A stretch of DNA of 64,000 nucleotides from Pseudomonas sp. v388 (GCF_003935425.1 NZ_RHQN01000004.1:186001-250000); one strand, 5' to 3'. Counted from the stretch's first letter, positions 50,794-60,254 are shown. A program made the numbers and translations. The notes: generated from the sequence alone by a model not told the origin.

Positions 50794-51729
50794 TTATTGC
50801 TCGCGCACGCGGCGCGCTTCGTACGCTCTGAGGTGGACACAGGCGAAATCCAGGACCGACGGCGTCGCAGGCATTACGCCCAAGGCTGCGCGCCTGACTG
50901 AAAGGTCGCCAAGAATCTGTTCGACCTCGGTGCCTACGCCACGTTCGATGTCTCGAAGCATGGAGGCCGTGAGCTTCGATCCAGGTTCGGTCAGGGTTTT
51001 GAGATGGCGCTGACGGACCTGCTCGCCGGGCGGGTAACCTGCTGCGGTGGCAATCAGCACGCATTCGCTCATCAGCGCCAGGATCAACCATTCGCCTTCG
51101 GCGTCCAGCACATCGCAGATGGCCGAGCGCATGGTGGAGGTCACTCCGGCGCAGGTCGCGATGAAACACCATTTGTCCCACATGTCCTGCAGGATATGCT
51201 GACTCAGATTGGCTTCGAAACCGGCGTCGGACAACGCCTCGGCCACTCGCAGGATGCGTGGGGTCAGGCCGCCGCTCAATTCGCCGAACGACAGCTGATT
51301 GGCCTCATTAAGGTGCAGGATGGCGCCGGTCGAATCCCGGTCCAGGGAAATCATGCACTGCCCGCCCAAGACCGCCTCACTGCCGAAGCGCTCGGTCAGG
51401 CGGTCCAGGTGCGACAGACCGTTGAGCAATGGCAGGATGGAAGTCTGCGGCCCGACCGCCGGCGCGATGGACTCGATCGCCGCTTCCAGGTCGTAAGCCT
51501 TGCAGCAGAGCACGATCAGATCGAAATGCACGTCCAGCTGGTGATCCAGCAACAGCGGCGGCGATGGGTACTGGAAATTGCCCATCGGGCTGCGCACCAC
51601 CAGCCCGTCGCGCTCCAGCTCTTCGGCCCTGCCTGGCCGGACCAGAAAGCTGACCGCGCGCCCGGCCTCAAGCAGACGACCACCGAAATAGCCACCGGTC
51701 GCCCCGGCTCCCACGATCAGGATGCGCAT
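50794..51729 (-). CDS. 2-dehydropantoate 2-reductase family protein
   Basis: A 311-aa ketopantoate reductase-like enzyme. The NADPH motif GAGATGGYFGG begins at residue 7, and the catalytic Lys region is in HILQDMWDKWCFIATCAGVTSTM. It reduces 2-dehydropantoate to pantoate in coenzyme A synthesis, or a related 2-oxoacid. The genus often has several paralogues, so panE is not assigned. It is monocistronic, with a 96-bp gap to the next minus-strand gene upstream. Confidence 0.88.
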   Translation of the reverse strand: MRILIVGAGATGGYFGGRLLEAGRAVSFLVRPGRAEELERDGLVVRSPMGNFQYPSPPLLLDHQLDVHFDLIVLCCKAYDLEAAIESIAPAVGPQTSILPLLNGLSHLDRLTERFGSEAVLGGQCMISLDRDSTGAILHLNEANQLSFGELSGGLTPRILRVAEALSDAGFEANLSQHILQDMWDKWCFIATCAGVTSTMRSAICDVLDAEGEWLILALMSECVLIATAAGYPPGEQVRQRHLKTLTEPGSKLTASMLRDIERGVGTEVEQILGDLSVRRAALGVMPATPSVLDFACVHLRAYEARRVREQ

Positions 51730-51825
51730 GGCCGATCCCCTTGTGCGGTTTGTTCATTAGGCGAGCGTAGAAGAACTTTCAATCCGGCTCAATGAACAGG
51801 ATGTCACCGCATATCGCCTGCCCGT

Positions 51826-53223
51826 TCAAGCCGGGAACCTGTTTTCCGCCTGGCGGGGCGGGGGCACTCGTGAGGCGTGGATGGCCGCAGTCTGGCTGTT
51901 CAAGCGGGCCAGCACCGCCTCGATCACCACGCGGCTGGCATCGTGATGGAACTGCCAGACGCCATAGATGCGGCCATCGAATGAAACTTCGCTGCCCAGC
52001 AACGGATCGGCCCCCAGCCCCGCGCCCAGGCCGAACAGATGCAAACCCTGCAGGCGGCGGCCGTTTTTATCCACCGGGCAACCGCAGGCGTCCGAATCCA
52101 GCCCACCCTTGGCTTCACGCAGCACGATGGCGCTGCCGTTTCCATGGCGCAGCACCGGCAAGCGAGGCTGATAGCCGGTGCACTGCACCACGACGCTCGA
52201 TTCGGCCAACGCAGCCCTGGCCCGTTCGTAATCCCCAGGCTTTGCGCCGTCCGTCTGCAACAGCTGGACGCGTACCCCGGTCTTGCCGATGCGGCCGGAT
52301 TTGAGCGCCTCGCGGCCGATATCCAGCGCGCGGTAGCGCAGACCGCCGGAGCGGTTGATCCGGCCCGACACCGGACAGACATCCCTGACCGGGTCGAACG
52401 CATAGCCGGCCGCCGCCGCCTGCTCGGCGTTTTCGTAAAACAGGCGGATCTGCGAGCGATGAATCAGCGTAACTTCCCGCAGACCTGCGAACTCCAGTGC
52501 ATCGGCCAGATTCTCCAGTACCGAAAACGCGCTATGGGAGCCGCCGACCACCGTGATCCGCCCATCACAGGCCAGCGCCGTGGCAAACACCTGGCGCAGT
52601 TGCACCGCGTTCATCCGCAGCAACTGGTCGGAACATTGTATATTGGCCGCCGAACTGAGCGGCAGGCGCTGCCGGGCCAGACTGTCGATCAGGTGCTGCG
52701 GCTGCTGGTGCCCACCCAGATTGAGGACCAGTGCCTGACAGCGTACCCGCCGGACACAGCCTTCCGTTTCGACCTGCACACAGAATTCATCGTCGTCACA
52801 CGTGACTTCGGTGATGGTTGTGCTGTGCCAGACTTTCACGCCGTAGTGGCGCACGATGTAATCGAGCACCAGCCTGGAAGCTTCGGCCATGAGCACGCCC
52901 ACATCCGTCAGCGGCGGCGCACTCTGCGCCTGGCCTCGAATGCGCCAGTAGGCGGGCGAGTATTCCAGCGGCCCGAACACCTCACGAAGTGCCGGGTCCC
53001 GCAGGCAGTCGATGAACACGTCACCCACCGAATTCGCCGTAATGCGGTATTGACCCAGCGTCCCTGCGCCGGGCTTATCGCTGGCGTCGATCACAATCAG
53101 GCCGTTGGCGGCCAGCTCGGGGAGCAGGCCGCTTTTCAACGCGTTGAACAGAAACCCCATTCCCGCGACACCTGCGCCGCCGACGACACATCCGCAACTG
53201 GTTTCCAAATGATCTTCAAACAT
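51826..53223 (-). CDS. FAD/NAD(P)-binding oxidoreductase of unknown role
   Basis: A 465-aa flavoprotein. The N-terminus holds a dinucleotide loop GCVVGGAGVAGMGFL, preceded by Cys-Gly-Cys; a second Rossmann loop reads ITVVGGSHSAFSVLENLADAL near residue 240; VVQCTGYQPRLP closes the NAD-like domain. The layout resembles N-hydroxylating monooxygenases, but the substrate is not evident. A distinctive DSDACGCPVDKNGRR lies near the end. The start at 53223 follows GGGAG by 7 bp; three earlier in-frame starts exist. It has large gene-free flanks (650 bp upstream). Confidence 0.78.
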   Translation of the reverse strand: MFEDHLETSCGCVVGGAGVAGMGFLFNALKSGLLPELAANGLIVIDASDKPGAGTLGQYRITANSVGDVFIDCLRDPALREVFGPLEYSPAYWRIRGQAQSAPPLTDVGVLMAEASRLVLDYIVRHYGVKVWHSTTITEVTCDDDEFCVQVETEGCVRRVRCQALVLNLGGHQQPQHLIDSLARQRLPLSSAANIQCSDQLLRMNAVQLRQVFATALACDGRITVVGGSHSAFSVLENLADALEFAGLREVTLIHRSQIRLFYENAEQAAAAGYAFDPVRDVCPVSGRINRSGGLRYRALDIGREALKSGRIGKTGVRVQLLQTDGAKPGDYERARAALAESSVVVQCTGYQPRLPVLRHGNGSAIVLREAKGGLDSDACGCPVDKNGRRLQGLHLFGLGAGLGADPLLGSEVSFDGRIYGVWQFHHDASRVVIEAVLARLNSQTAAIHASRVPPPRQAENRFPA

Positions 53224-53877
53224 CATGATGCTCCCTGTCATATCAACACGTAGATGCACGCCAGAAGTTCCGGATGATCCATGACCGGGTAGAGAATACG
53301 GACCCGCGCTCATGCACGTTTAAAAAGCGTCTTGAATGCCCGGACTGTAAAAACGATTAATGTATTAACTGAACTATTTAAACGTTGCCCACACTTCTGC
53401 TACCGGACCGAAACATACTGATCGGGCAGAATTGTCATGAGCGGGAATTTCTGCCGTCATCTCCACGCGCCATGCTACCGCCCCGCCAGACAGGCTCTGG
53501 AACAGGCATTTCAGCAGGACAAAGCGGTGGTGTGGGAAGGCGCAATCGGGAAACAAGCGATTTGATAGTTGCAAAGAATCCGGAGAGTGTCAAATAACCG
53601 AATACGCGGCGGCCTTGCGCCACGAAATATCGCAAAGCCTTGATTTCAATGGACGAAACAGAGAGTCATCGCTGAAACAGTGCCAGGCTTCGCCCTTATG
53701 AAACAGGCAGAACGCCGATTGATTTTTCCAACCTGGTCGGAAAACTTTACAAATAACTGCCGCCAGCGATTTGACTGGATTTACAAGCCATAAGCGATTC
53801 AGCCCTCTTCACCCACAAACAAGAACCCCGGCAGCAATGACCGGGGTTTGACAAACGTTTTAAGAGGTAAGTACGGC
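53224..53877. other. gene-free stretch of about 650 bp
   Basis: No protein gene is supported in this stretch; the short frames that can be read carry no start signal or family. A piece near 53340-53385 is AT-rich (ATTAATGTATTAACTG) and may hold the oxidoreductase promoter. A hairpin after the DUF1652 gene lies at the right end. Confidence 0.5.
53825..53849 (-). terminator. hairpin downstream of the DUF1652-like gene
   Basis: On the minus strand, ACCCCGGT and GCCGGGGT form a stem around CATTGCT, starting about 29 bp after the stop. The following tract TTCTTGTTTG is only partly T-rich. Confidence 0.6.
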
Positions 53878-54156
53878 TCAGGCGGTACGGTATTGCGCTG
53901 TTTGCGCGGCCTGCAACGGCACACCGTGGGCAAGCTCGTCACGCAGCTCGGCCACCAGGTTGGAAATGTCACGGCTGGTCTTGAGCCGGTCCAGCGAGAT
54001 CCCGGTGACCAGCAGGTCAACGCGGCTGGTGACAGGGTCTGCGATCTGCACGGTCATCGAGTAATCGGGCGCGACAGTGCAGGTACATCGCAGCGGGAGA
54101 AAAGCACCTTCGACGATGCTGCGTAGTTCAAGGGTAGACAGTCCACTTGCGATCAT
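53878..54156 (-). CDS. DUF1652-like small protein
   Basis: A 92-aa soluble protein that matches the Pseudomonas-rich DUF1652 pattern: LSTLELRSIVEGAFLPLRCTCTVAPDYSMTVQIAD and a later LVTGISLDRLKTSRDISNLVAELRDEL. No function is known. GGAGATAAAG precedes the start at 54156. It is monocistronic with a hairpin after the stop. Confidence 0.85.
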   Translation of the reverse strand: MIASGLSTLELRSIVEGAFLPLRCTCTVAPDYSMTVQIADPVTSRVDLLVTGISLDRLKTSRDISNLVAELRDELAHGVPLQAAQTAQYRTA

Positions 54157-54586
54157 TTCTTTATCTCCTTATTAAACATGTAAGCGCTGCCAGGCACCGG
54201 CAGTAATAAACGGGTTTGCAGTTAAACAATTGAAACGAGGCAATCCCATTGCCTGCCAATTAATTGTCGCCACTTACTTGATCCGTCTGAACCGTTATAC
54301 CCCACGCCCTGCACCCAGGCAACTTGCCCGGCTGTGGCATCGGGCTGTCTCGCGCCGCGATCCGCAGGCATTCTGCCCGGGAAAAATCGATTCATCTCCT
54401 ACTTCCCGGTCGTTAATCCGCTATATGTCGTGATCCGGGAATAAAAGACTGTTTTACGACGCTCCAATTGCCGGACGAACGGTCGACCATTTGACCGCCA
54501 GGCCAGCCGGCTTTGGCAAATGCCCGCGATTGGTACAGTCCTGGCTCGAAGGCTGAACACCGGGCCTGGACTCGCCAGCGTTGCAT
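54157..54586. other. gene-free intergenic stretch
   Basis: About 430 bp. A 67-codon frame at 54230-54433 is readable but has no ribosome-binding site or family. The AT-rich left part is likely the DUF1652 promoter region. No RNA gene or clear repeat is seen. Confidence 0.5.
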
Positions 54587-55069
54587 TCAGTCCGCCGAGC
54601 GCGGCAGCCGCAGATGAATCACTGCGACCCGAGCACCCTGTTTGTCTCTGCGCTCTTCGATCGAATAAGGCTTGAAGCCCATGCGCGGGTAAAACAACAG
54701 GCCGGGAACGTTGTGGTTGTAGCAGGTCGCGGTCAGTTCAGTGGCTTCATGTTTATCGAACGCGATGTCCATCATGCAACTGATCATATAGCGGCCCACG
54801 CCTCTGGACCGTGCGTGCGGTGCGATGATGACGTTACCCAGCGAACACCGGCCGCGAAACTCGCAGCGGGAGAAATTGGCGTACCCCACGACTTCGCCAT
54901 TCATTTCTATCACTGTGGAGTCATACCGCGACTCCAGCGCATCGCGCAGCTGGGCCGGGGTAAACGGATAGACCGCTCTGGGAAACATGTAGAACAGCTC
55001 GTCGGCATTTTGCGGCAGTCCACATACGACAGGGATGTCTTTTTCTTCCAGGGGGCGATGTAGAAACAT
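54587..55069 (-). CDS. GNAT family N-acetyltransferase
   Basis: A 160-aa GCN5-related acetyltransferase. The acetyl-CoA site is in NVIIAPHARSRGVGRYMISCMM, with the Arg/Gly-x-x-Gly/Ala loop RSRGVGR. It ends with NVPGLLFYPRMGFKPYSIEERRD, typical of motif B. It transfers acetyl from acetyl-CoA to an amine; the acceptor is unknown. The start MFLHRPLEEKDIP at 55069 is the family start; a longer frame to 55219 would add unrelated residues. It is monocistronic. Confidence 0.88.
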   Translation of the reverse strand: MFLHRPLEEKDIPVVCGLPQNADELFYMFPRAVYPFTPAQLRDALESRYDSTVIEMNGEVVGYANFSRCEFRGRCSLGNVIIAPHARSRGVGRYMISCMMDIAFDKHEATELTATCYNHNVPGLLFYPRMGFKPYSIEERRDKQGARVAVIHLRLPRSAD

Positions 55070-55431
55070 TGAGCGGTAACCTTTTGAAGAAATTGAAGAA
55101 GCAGCGGTAGTGACTATAAGCGAAGCCGCACGTTTCGCACTGCGAGGCGACAGAATTCCGCCTCTGGGTTGGTACAGCATGCGTGGTAAAGAGCGCAAGC
55201 GCGAAGGGTTTAATAACAAATGGAACTAAAGTCGCAGAATATTAAGGCTACTCTTCAATCATTCGCTGCAACCCATTGAAGTCTCGGGATTTACTCCTAT
55301 GCCTTGTGCATTGAATGCGTGCCGCATTGCGGGTGAACACGTCGAGGCCGGGATCGTGAATATCCATTGATGGCCAGCCGGTGCGATTTCAGAGCGTTGT
55401 CCCCACCCTCATTCAGTACGGAGTAACGACC
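55070..55431. other. gene-free intergenic stretch
   Basis: About 360 bp between the divergent GNAT gene and the next gene, with nothing clearly coding. It should hold two promoters, one in each direction. Confidence 0.5.
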
Positions 55432-56355
55432 ATGGTTTCCCCCAATGACACTTATGTCGGAGCCGAACAACATGCAGGTCATCTCTCAGGCGTGTCCTGG
55501 GGGGCGATATTCGCGGGAGCCGCCGCAGCCGCCATCATGTCCATGCTGCTATTGATGCTGGGCCTGGGGCTTGGTTTCTCAGCCGTATCGCCCTGGGCCG
55601 ACGAAGGCGCCAGCGCCGAGGCGCTGGGCATCTCCACCATTATCTGGCTGGTCATCGTGCAGGTTCTTTCATCGGCGCTGGGGGGCTACCTGGCCGGGCG
55701 ACTGCGGGTGAAATGGGTCAATGTGCATGACGATGAAGTGTATTTTCGCGATACCGCCCATGGGTTCCTGGCCTGGGCGGTGGCAACGCTGCTGGCGGCG
55801 ACACTGATCGTCGGTTCTGCCGCCAGCGCCATCGGCACCGGCGTGCAGGCTGGCGCCAGCGTGGCCTCCGGCGCGGCCGGTGCGGTCTCCCAGGCGGCGG
55901 GAGGCGCGGCCGGAAATGTCAGCGGTCAGGACTACTCATACTTCGTAGACAACCTGTTCCGCGCCGACGATGCTTCAGCGGTGAGCGACGATTCGGCTCA
56001 TACGGTGGTGCTGCGGATATTCACCCGGACACTGGACAACAACGGCCAGATCAGCCCCGAAGACCGCAGCTATCTGGCGCGCCTGGTCGCCCAGCGGACC
56101 GGCTTGAGTCAGGCGGACGCCGAGCGCCGGGTCGACGAAGTCTACGCCCAGGCGGTGAAATCCGTCGAAGACGCCAAGAACGCCGCCAAGGAAGCTGCCG
56201 ACACGGCCGCTGCCGTCGCCGCCGGCACCGCGCTGTGGACATTCGTCACGCTGCTGCTGGGTGCGTTCTTCGCCAGCCTGGCCGCAATCTATGGTGGCCG
56301 GCGTCGCGATGCGGCCGTCACTCATCCTGTCTACACCACAAGAACCGCTCGTTAA
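55432..56355 (+). CDS. multi-span membrane protein of unknown function
   Basis: A 307-aa protein. Helices lie at about residues 22-50 (GAIFAGAAAAAIMSMLLLMLGLGLGF), 65-85 (IIWLVIVQVLSSALGGYLAG) and 112-140 (FLAWAVATLLAATLIVG), with Ala/Gly-rich repeats following. Residues 170-260 form a polar periplasmic or cytosolic helical domain, and a last helix lies at 275-296. The WGAIFAGAAAA start and GGYLAGRLR are typical of a proteobacterial envelope family with no assigned role. CGGAGTAACGACC precedes the ATG at 55432. It is followed by a 24-aa peptide gene. Confidence 0.8.
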   Translation: MVSPNDTYVGAEQHAGHLSGVSWGAIFAGAAAAAIMSMLLLMLGLGLGFSAVSPWADEGASAEALGISTIIWLVIVQVLSSALGGYLAGRLRVKWVNVHDDEVYFRDTAHGFLAWAVATLLAATLIVGSAASAIGTGVQAGASVASGAAGAVSQAAGGAAGNVSGQDYSYFVDNLFRADDASAVSDDSAHTVVLRIFTRTLDNNGQISPEDRSYLARLVAQRTGLSQADAERRVDEVYAQAVKSVEDAKNAAKEAADTAAAVAAGTALWTFVTLLLGAFFASLAAIYGGRRRDAAVTHPVYTTRTAR

Positions 56356-56370
56356 GCCTGGAGAAGTCGA

Positions 56371-56445
56371 ATGCGCTCGATACTGCTGTGGATGCTCGGC
56401 ATACCTATTCCGATCATCATTTTGATTGCTCTTTTCATGCATTGA
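56371..56445 (+). CDS. 24-aa hydrophobic membrane peptide
   Basis: Reading from ATG at 56371 gives a 24-residue peptide (MRSILLWMLGIPIPIIILIA and four more) ending at TGA 56443-56445. It is a single, almost entirely hydrophobic helix with a Pro-Ile-Pro kink. GGAGA at 56360-56364 sits six bases before the ATG, a near-ideal site. It follows the 55432-56355 gene by 15 bp and probably shares its mRNA. Its last 11 bp overlap the end of the convergent DMT gene. It resembles short hypothetical proteins seen in many Proteobacteria. Confidence 0.68.
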   Translation: MRSILLWMLGIPIPIIILIALFMH

Positions 56446-57391
56446 GGTCCGGGCTGCAAGCCGCTTCCTCCTTCGGGGGATGCGGCTTGGGTCGCACCCG
56501 GGTTCCGAAAATGAGCACCCCCAGGACGGTGATGGCCGAGCCGGTGATCGCCCATGGAGTCAGGGACTCGCCGAACTGAACACTGCCCCATGCCAGGGTC
56601 ACCAGCGGCGTGAGGAACAGTGCTGCGCTGACGGTCGCCATGGAAAATCTGCGCAGGCACAGCCAATAGAACCCATACCCGCCCAAGGTCGAGAACAGCA
56701 TCAACCAGCCTACCCCCACCACGAATCCCTGGCTCAGTACCGGTGCGAGAGAACCTTCGTGCCAGGCAAGGAATGCAAAAACCGGCAGCGTCGCGCAGAT
56801 CTGGATGAACAGGCCGCCGAATGCCGGAACCGGTGTCTCGCCGGCGCCTCGCTGGAACAGGCTCGATCCGGCAAGAGACAGCACGCCTATCACCGGCAGC
56901 AGGTAGAGCCAATACTCAGCGCCTTGCGCCTGCACGCCGGCCAGGCTGCTGATCAGCATTCCGGTGAAGCAAACCGCCAGCCCGGCGGACTGGCGAATGG
57001 AGGTCCGCTGCCCGGATAACAACGACAGTGTGATGATCGCCACCGGCAGCAAATTGGATATCAGCGCCGCGATACCCGGCGCAAGCCCCCACTCGATGGC
57101 CTTGGCGATGGGCGTCAGGAACCCGGCGATGGCGAACACACCGACCCATGCCTGACCGAGCACCTGCTTGAGGCCCAGCGACCGCAAGGCGCTCCAGCCC
57201 CAAGGCAGCAGGATCAGCGCCGCAAGCGTGAAGCGCCAGAAGCTGGCCAGCATAACGCCGCCCTGATCGGCCGCGTATCGGTAGCCGATGAAGCCGGAAC
57301 TCCAGCTCACCACCATCGTGCCCAGCAACAGCCCGGCAATCAGGCGTGGATGGCGTGTTGCCCATTGCAGCCCCGTCTGTCGTGCGTTCAT
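56435..57391 (-). CDS. DMT/EamA family permease
   Basis: A 318-aa inner-membrane protein with ten helices in two EamA repeats: LIAGLLLGTMVVSWSSGFIGYRYA begins the first, and GGYGFYWLCLRRFSMATVSAALFLTPLVTLAWGSVQFGESLTPWAITGSAITVLGVLIFG ends the second (see residues 215-305). It probably exports a metabolite or amino acid. The ATG at 57391 has a GAAAGGAGTG site upstream. It is divergent from the LysR gene with an 80-bp gap, so LysR control is likely. Confidence 0.9.
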   Translation of the reverse strand: MNARQTGLQWATRHPRLIAGLLLGTMVVSWSSGFIGYRYAADQGGVMLASFWRFTLAALILLPWGWSALRSLGLKQVLGQAWVGVFAIAGFLTPIAKAIEWGLAPGIAALISNLLPVAIITLSLLSGQRTSIRQSAGLAVCFTGMLISSLAGVQAQGAEYWLYLLPVIGVLSLAGSSLFQRGAGETPVPAFGGLFIQICATLPVFAFLAWHEGSLAPVLSQGFVVGVGWLMLFSTLGGYGFYWLCLRRFSMATVSAALFLTPLVTLAWGSVQFGESLTPWAITGSAITVLGVLIFGTRVRPKPHPPKEEAACSPDLNA

Positions 57392-57471
57392 GGCCCACTC
57401 CTTTCCCTCGTGTGAGCCAGATGGTATGAAGACAGCAGTCATCCCATCAAACGAAACGATCGGCAGCAGTC

Positions 57472-58359
57472 ATGCATAATTTCGCAACCACCCACCATGC
57501 CTTTGAGATAGACCTGCTGCGCACCTTTCAGGCGGTGGTGCGCTTCGGGCAGTTTCTGGCGGCCGCCAGTTATCTGAACCGCAGCCCTTCGGCGGTCAGC
57601 GTCCACATCCGGCGCCTGGAGACGCTGGTCGGGGGTCGTCTGCTGGAACGTGACAACCAGACCGTCAGCCTCACGCCCTTGGGCAGACGCTTTGCCTTGC
57701 AGAGCAGTGAACTGTTGTCCGTCCACGACCGCATGCTCGCCAGCTACGCGCAAACCCGCGCCTGCGGTCGGGTACGCCTGGGGATTTCCGATGAATACGC
57801 CGAGCATTTGCTGCAAGGACTGCTGGCCTCCCTCGCGGCCGGGTTCCCCGATATAGAGCTTGAGGTCCAGACCGGTTCAAGCGGGAACCTGAAAACCCGC
57901 CTGGACAGCGGTCAGCTGGATCTGGCAGTGGTGGTGGACCCGTTGGATGCCGAGCCTCTGGATGCGCAGACGTTGCAGCGCTTCGGCAGTACCGAACCGG
58001 TGTGGGTCGCGGCCCGGGACTATCATGTGTGTGCCGAACAACCATTGCCGTTGGCCCTGCATGCCGACGGCTGCCCGTATCGCAGCGTGGGCCTGGATGC
58101 CCTGACCCGGCTGGACAGGCCGTGGCGTGTGGCGATCATGAGTGCCAGCATGACCATCCTGGAAACGGCCATTTGCAGCGGGCAGGCCATCGGCATCGTC
58201 GACCGCCACCGGGTCGGCCCGCGGATGCGGGTACTGGACGCCGATGAAGGATTCCCCGCGCTGACCGTGCACCAGATTCAACTGATCGGCACACCGGGCG
58301 ATACCTCTGAAGCCGTTCTGGCAGTGGCGCAGCTGATGGGGGAACATTTCCGCCGCTGA
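57472..58359 (+). CDS. LysR-type transcriptional regulator
   Basis: A 295-aa LTTR. The N-terminal HTH reads VRFGQFLAAASYLNRSPSAVSVHIRRLETLVGGRLLERDNQTVSLTPLG (residues 24-72), and the rest is the type 2 periplasmic-binding-like effector domain (VRLGISDEYAEHLLQGLL). It is divergent from the DMT permease, the usual arrangement for a LysR regulator and its target. The effector is unknown. Confidence 0.92.
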   Translation: MHNFATTHHAFEIDLLRTFQAVVRFGQFLAAASYLNRSPSAVSVHIRRLETLVGGRLLERDNQTVSLTPLGRRFALQSSELLSVHDRMLASYAQTRACGRVRLGISDEYAEHLLQGLLASLAAGFPDIELEVQTGSSGNLKTRLDSGQLDLAVVVDPLDAEPLDAQTLQRFGSTEPVWVAARDYHVCAEQPLPLALHADGCPYRSVGLDALTRLDRPWRVAIMSASMTILETAICSGQAIGIVDRHRVGPRMRVLDADEGFPALTVHQIQLIGTPGDTSEAVLAVAQLMGEHFRR

Positions 58360-58469
58360 ACGACTGCTGCAGGCCGAACGCAATATCCTGTAACCGATAT
58401 CCACTGCCCGGCATTGCTCGCTCAACGCAAAATCGGCATTTATTTCACATTGCTGACCGGAACACTCCC

Positions 58470-59414
58470 ATGCCGATATTTACTCTGGCCCGTCTCAAGG
58501 CGCGGCGCTTTACCTGGGCCTGCATGGTCGCCGTCATCATCGGGCTGCCGGTGGGCTGCGCCGTCCTGCAACACAAGGAACGGGAACTGGTATTTCGTAT
58601 CGAGCCGGGTACCGCCAGTTGGTACAACGGCTTGCCGGCGGACGTGCAGGAGCTGGAACTCAAGGCTCCGGCTTTCGGCGCCAACCAGAATATCCACGCA
58701 TGGTGGTGGCCGGCGCAACGCAAGGACGCACCCACGGTTTTGTACCTGCACGGGTCGCGCTGGAACCTGACCGGCCAGCTGTTTCGCATCGAACAGCTCA
58801 GGGCGCTGGGCTTCTCTGTCCTGGCCATCGATTACCGCGGCTTTGGCCAGAGCATGGGCCAGCTGCCGTCCGAAACCACGGTGTATGAAGACGCGCGGAT
58901 TGCCTGGGCACGCTTGGTGCAGTTGCAACCCGATCCTCAGAAACGCTTGATCTACGGCCACTCGCTGGGTGGTGCGGTGGCCGTGGACCTGGCGGCCGAG
59001 CTGGGTCGCGACGCCCGCAGGCAAGAAACCCAGGTACCGGTGCGTGGGCTGATCATCGAATCGACCTTTACCAACCTGGCCGACGTCGCCACCGCACTGG
59101 CCAATACGTCGCTGCCGGTGCGCTGGCTGTTGTCGCAGAAATTCGATTCGCTGGACAAGATCGCGGACATCAACATGCCTGTGCTGATCGTGCACGGCAC
59201 CGAGGACCGCTACGTACCGGCGCGCTTCAGCGAGCAGCTGTTCGCCGCCGCCCGGGAACCGAAGAATCTGCTGCTGGTGCCCGGTGGCACGCATAACAAC
59301 AGCATGCGCCTCGGGCACCAGGCCTATAGCCAGGCGATCCAGACGCTGCTCAAGACTCCGCCCACCGTCAGCCACGCCAGCAAGCGAACCGAGCGCTCCA
59401 CCCACGCCGGCTGA
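58470..59414 (+). CDS. alpha/beta hydrolase with membrane anchor
   Basis: A 314-aa protein. Residues 15-35 are a hydrophobic segment ending in VGCAVLQ, which may be a signal anchor. The hydrolase domain follows: VLYLHGSRWNLTGQLF, LAIDYRGFGQSMG, the nucleophile IYGHSLGGAVAVDLA (Gly-x-Ser-x-Gly), the acid in VHGTEDRYVP and the His in GGTHNNS. It belongs to the ABHD13/BEM46-like group. The substrate is unknown. It lies 110 bp downstream of the LysR gene on the same strand. Confidence 0.87.
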   Translation: MPIFTLARLKARRFTWACMVAVIIGLPVGCAVLQHKERELVFRIEPGTASWYNGLPADVQELELKAPAFGANQNIHAWWWPAQRKDAPTVLYLHGSRWNLTGQLFRIEQLRALGFSVLAIDYRGFGQSMGQLPSETTVYEDARIAWARLVQLQPDPQKRLIYGHSLGGAVAVDLAAELGRDARRQETQVPVRGLIIESTFTNLADVATALANTSLPVRWLLSQKFDSLDKIADINMPVLIVHGTEDRYVPARFSEQLFAAAREPKNLLLVPGGTHNNSMRLGHQAYSQAIQTLLKTPPTVSHASKRTERSTHAG

Positions 59415-59504
59415 TGCCGCGAACATTCTCCAGCGCCGGCCTGTCGATTCAGCGGCAGGCCAATCGACCCTTTCATGACACTCTTTCCATTCAGGAGAAA
59501 CGTC

Positions 59505-60254
59505 ATGAACGACAACCTGCATTCGCACCCGATCGTGTCCCGCGAACAGTGGCTCGACGCCAGGCGTCAGCATCTGCTCCATGAAAAAGCCCTGACCCGC
59601 CAGCGTGACCAGCTCAGCGCCGAGCGACGCGCCCTGCCCTGGGTACGCATCGAAACGCCCTACCTCTTCGAGGGCGCTGACGGGCAACAAAGCCTGGCCG
59701 ACCTGTTCGGCAATAACAGTCAGTTGATCATCTACCACTTCATGTTCGGTGCCGGCTGGAAGGAAGGCTGCGACGGCTGCTCGTTCCTGTCCGACCACCT
59801 GGACGGCGCGAACCTGCATCTGGCGCATCACGACGTGTCACTGGTCGTAGTCTCCCACGCGCCGTGGCCCGAGTTTCAGACGTTTCGCGAACGCATGGGC
59901 TGGCGATTCAAATGGGTGTCCTCGGCGGGCAGTTCCTTCAATGAGGACTTCGGCGTGTCCGCATCCCCTGCGCAAATGGCCAGGGGCGACGTGACCTACA
60001 ACTACGAAAGGAGCCGGGACCCTTTCGAAGAAATGCCGGGGCTGAGTGTGTTTTATCGCAATGAAGCAGGTGAAGTCTTCCATACCTACTCGACCTACGC
60101 CCGCGGGCTGGATTTGCTGGTCGGGGCGTACAACTTTCTTGACCTGACTCCCAAGGGACGAAATGAAGACCCGATCATGGATTGGGTGAGGTTGCATGAT
60201 CGGTATGAAACCGGGGATGGCCGACACGCATGTTGTGGAGCGCCAGACCTGTAG
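59505..60254 (+). CDS. DUF899 family thioredoxin-like protein
   Basis: A 249-aa protein of the DUF899 family. A helical start (VSREQWLDARRQHLLHEKALTRQRDQLSAERRALPWV) precedes a thioredoxin fold with YHFMFGAGWKEGCDGCSFLSDHLDG, where the CDGC pair sits near residue 93. SSAGSSFNEDFGVS follows. The cysteine pair suggests a redox role, which is unproven. It ends CCGAPDL. The start at 59505 follows AGGAGAAACGTC. Confidence 0.87.
   Translation: MNDNLHSHPIVSREQWLDARRQHLLHEKALTRQRDQLSAERRALPWVRIETPYLFEGADGQQSLADLFGNNSQLIIYHFMFGAGWKEGCDGCSFLSDHLDGANLHLAHHDVSLVVVSHAPWPEFQTFRERMGWRFKWVSSAGSSFNEDFGVSASPAQMARGDVTYNYERSRDPFEEMPGLSVFYRNEAGEVFHTYSTYARGLDLLVGAYNFLDLTPKGRNEDPIMDWVRLHDRYETGDGRHACCGAPDL

Noticed and set aside
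54230-54433. 67-codon plus-strand frame
   Set aside because: No ribosome-binding site, basic random-looking composition and no family.
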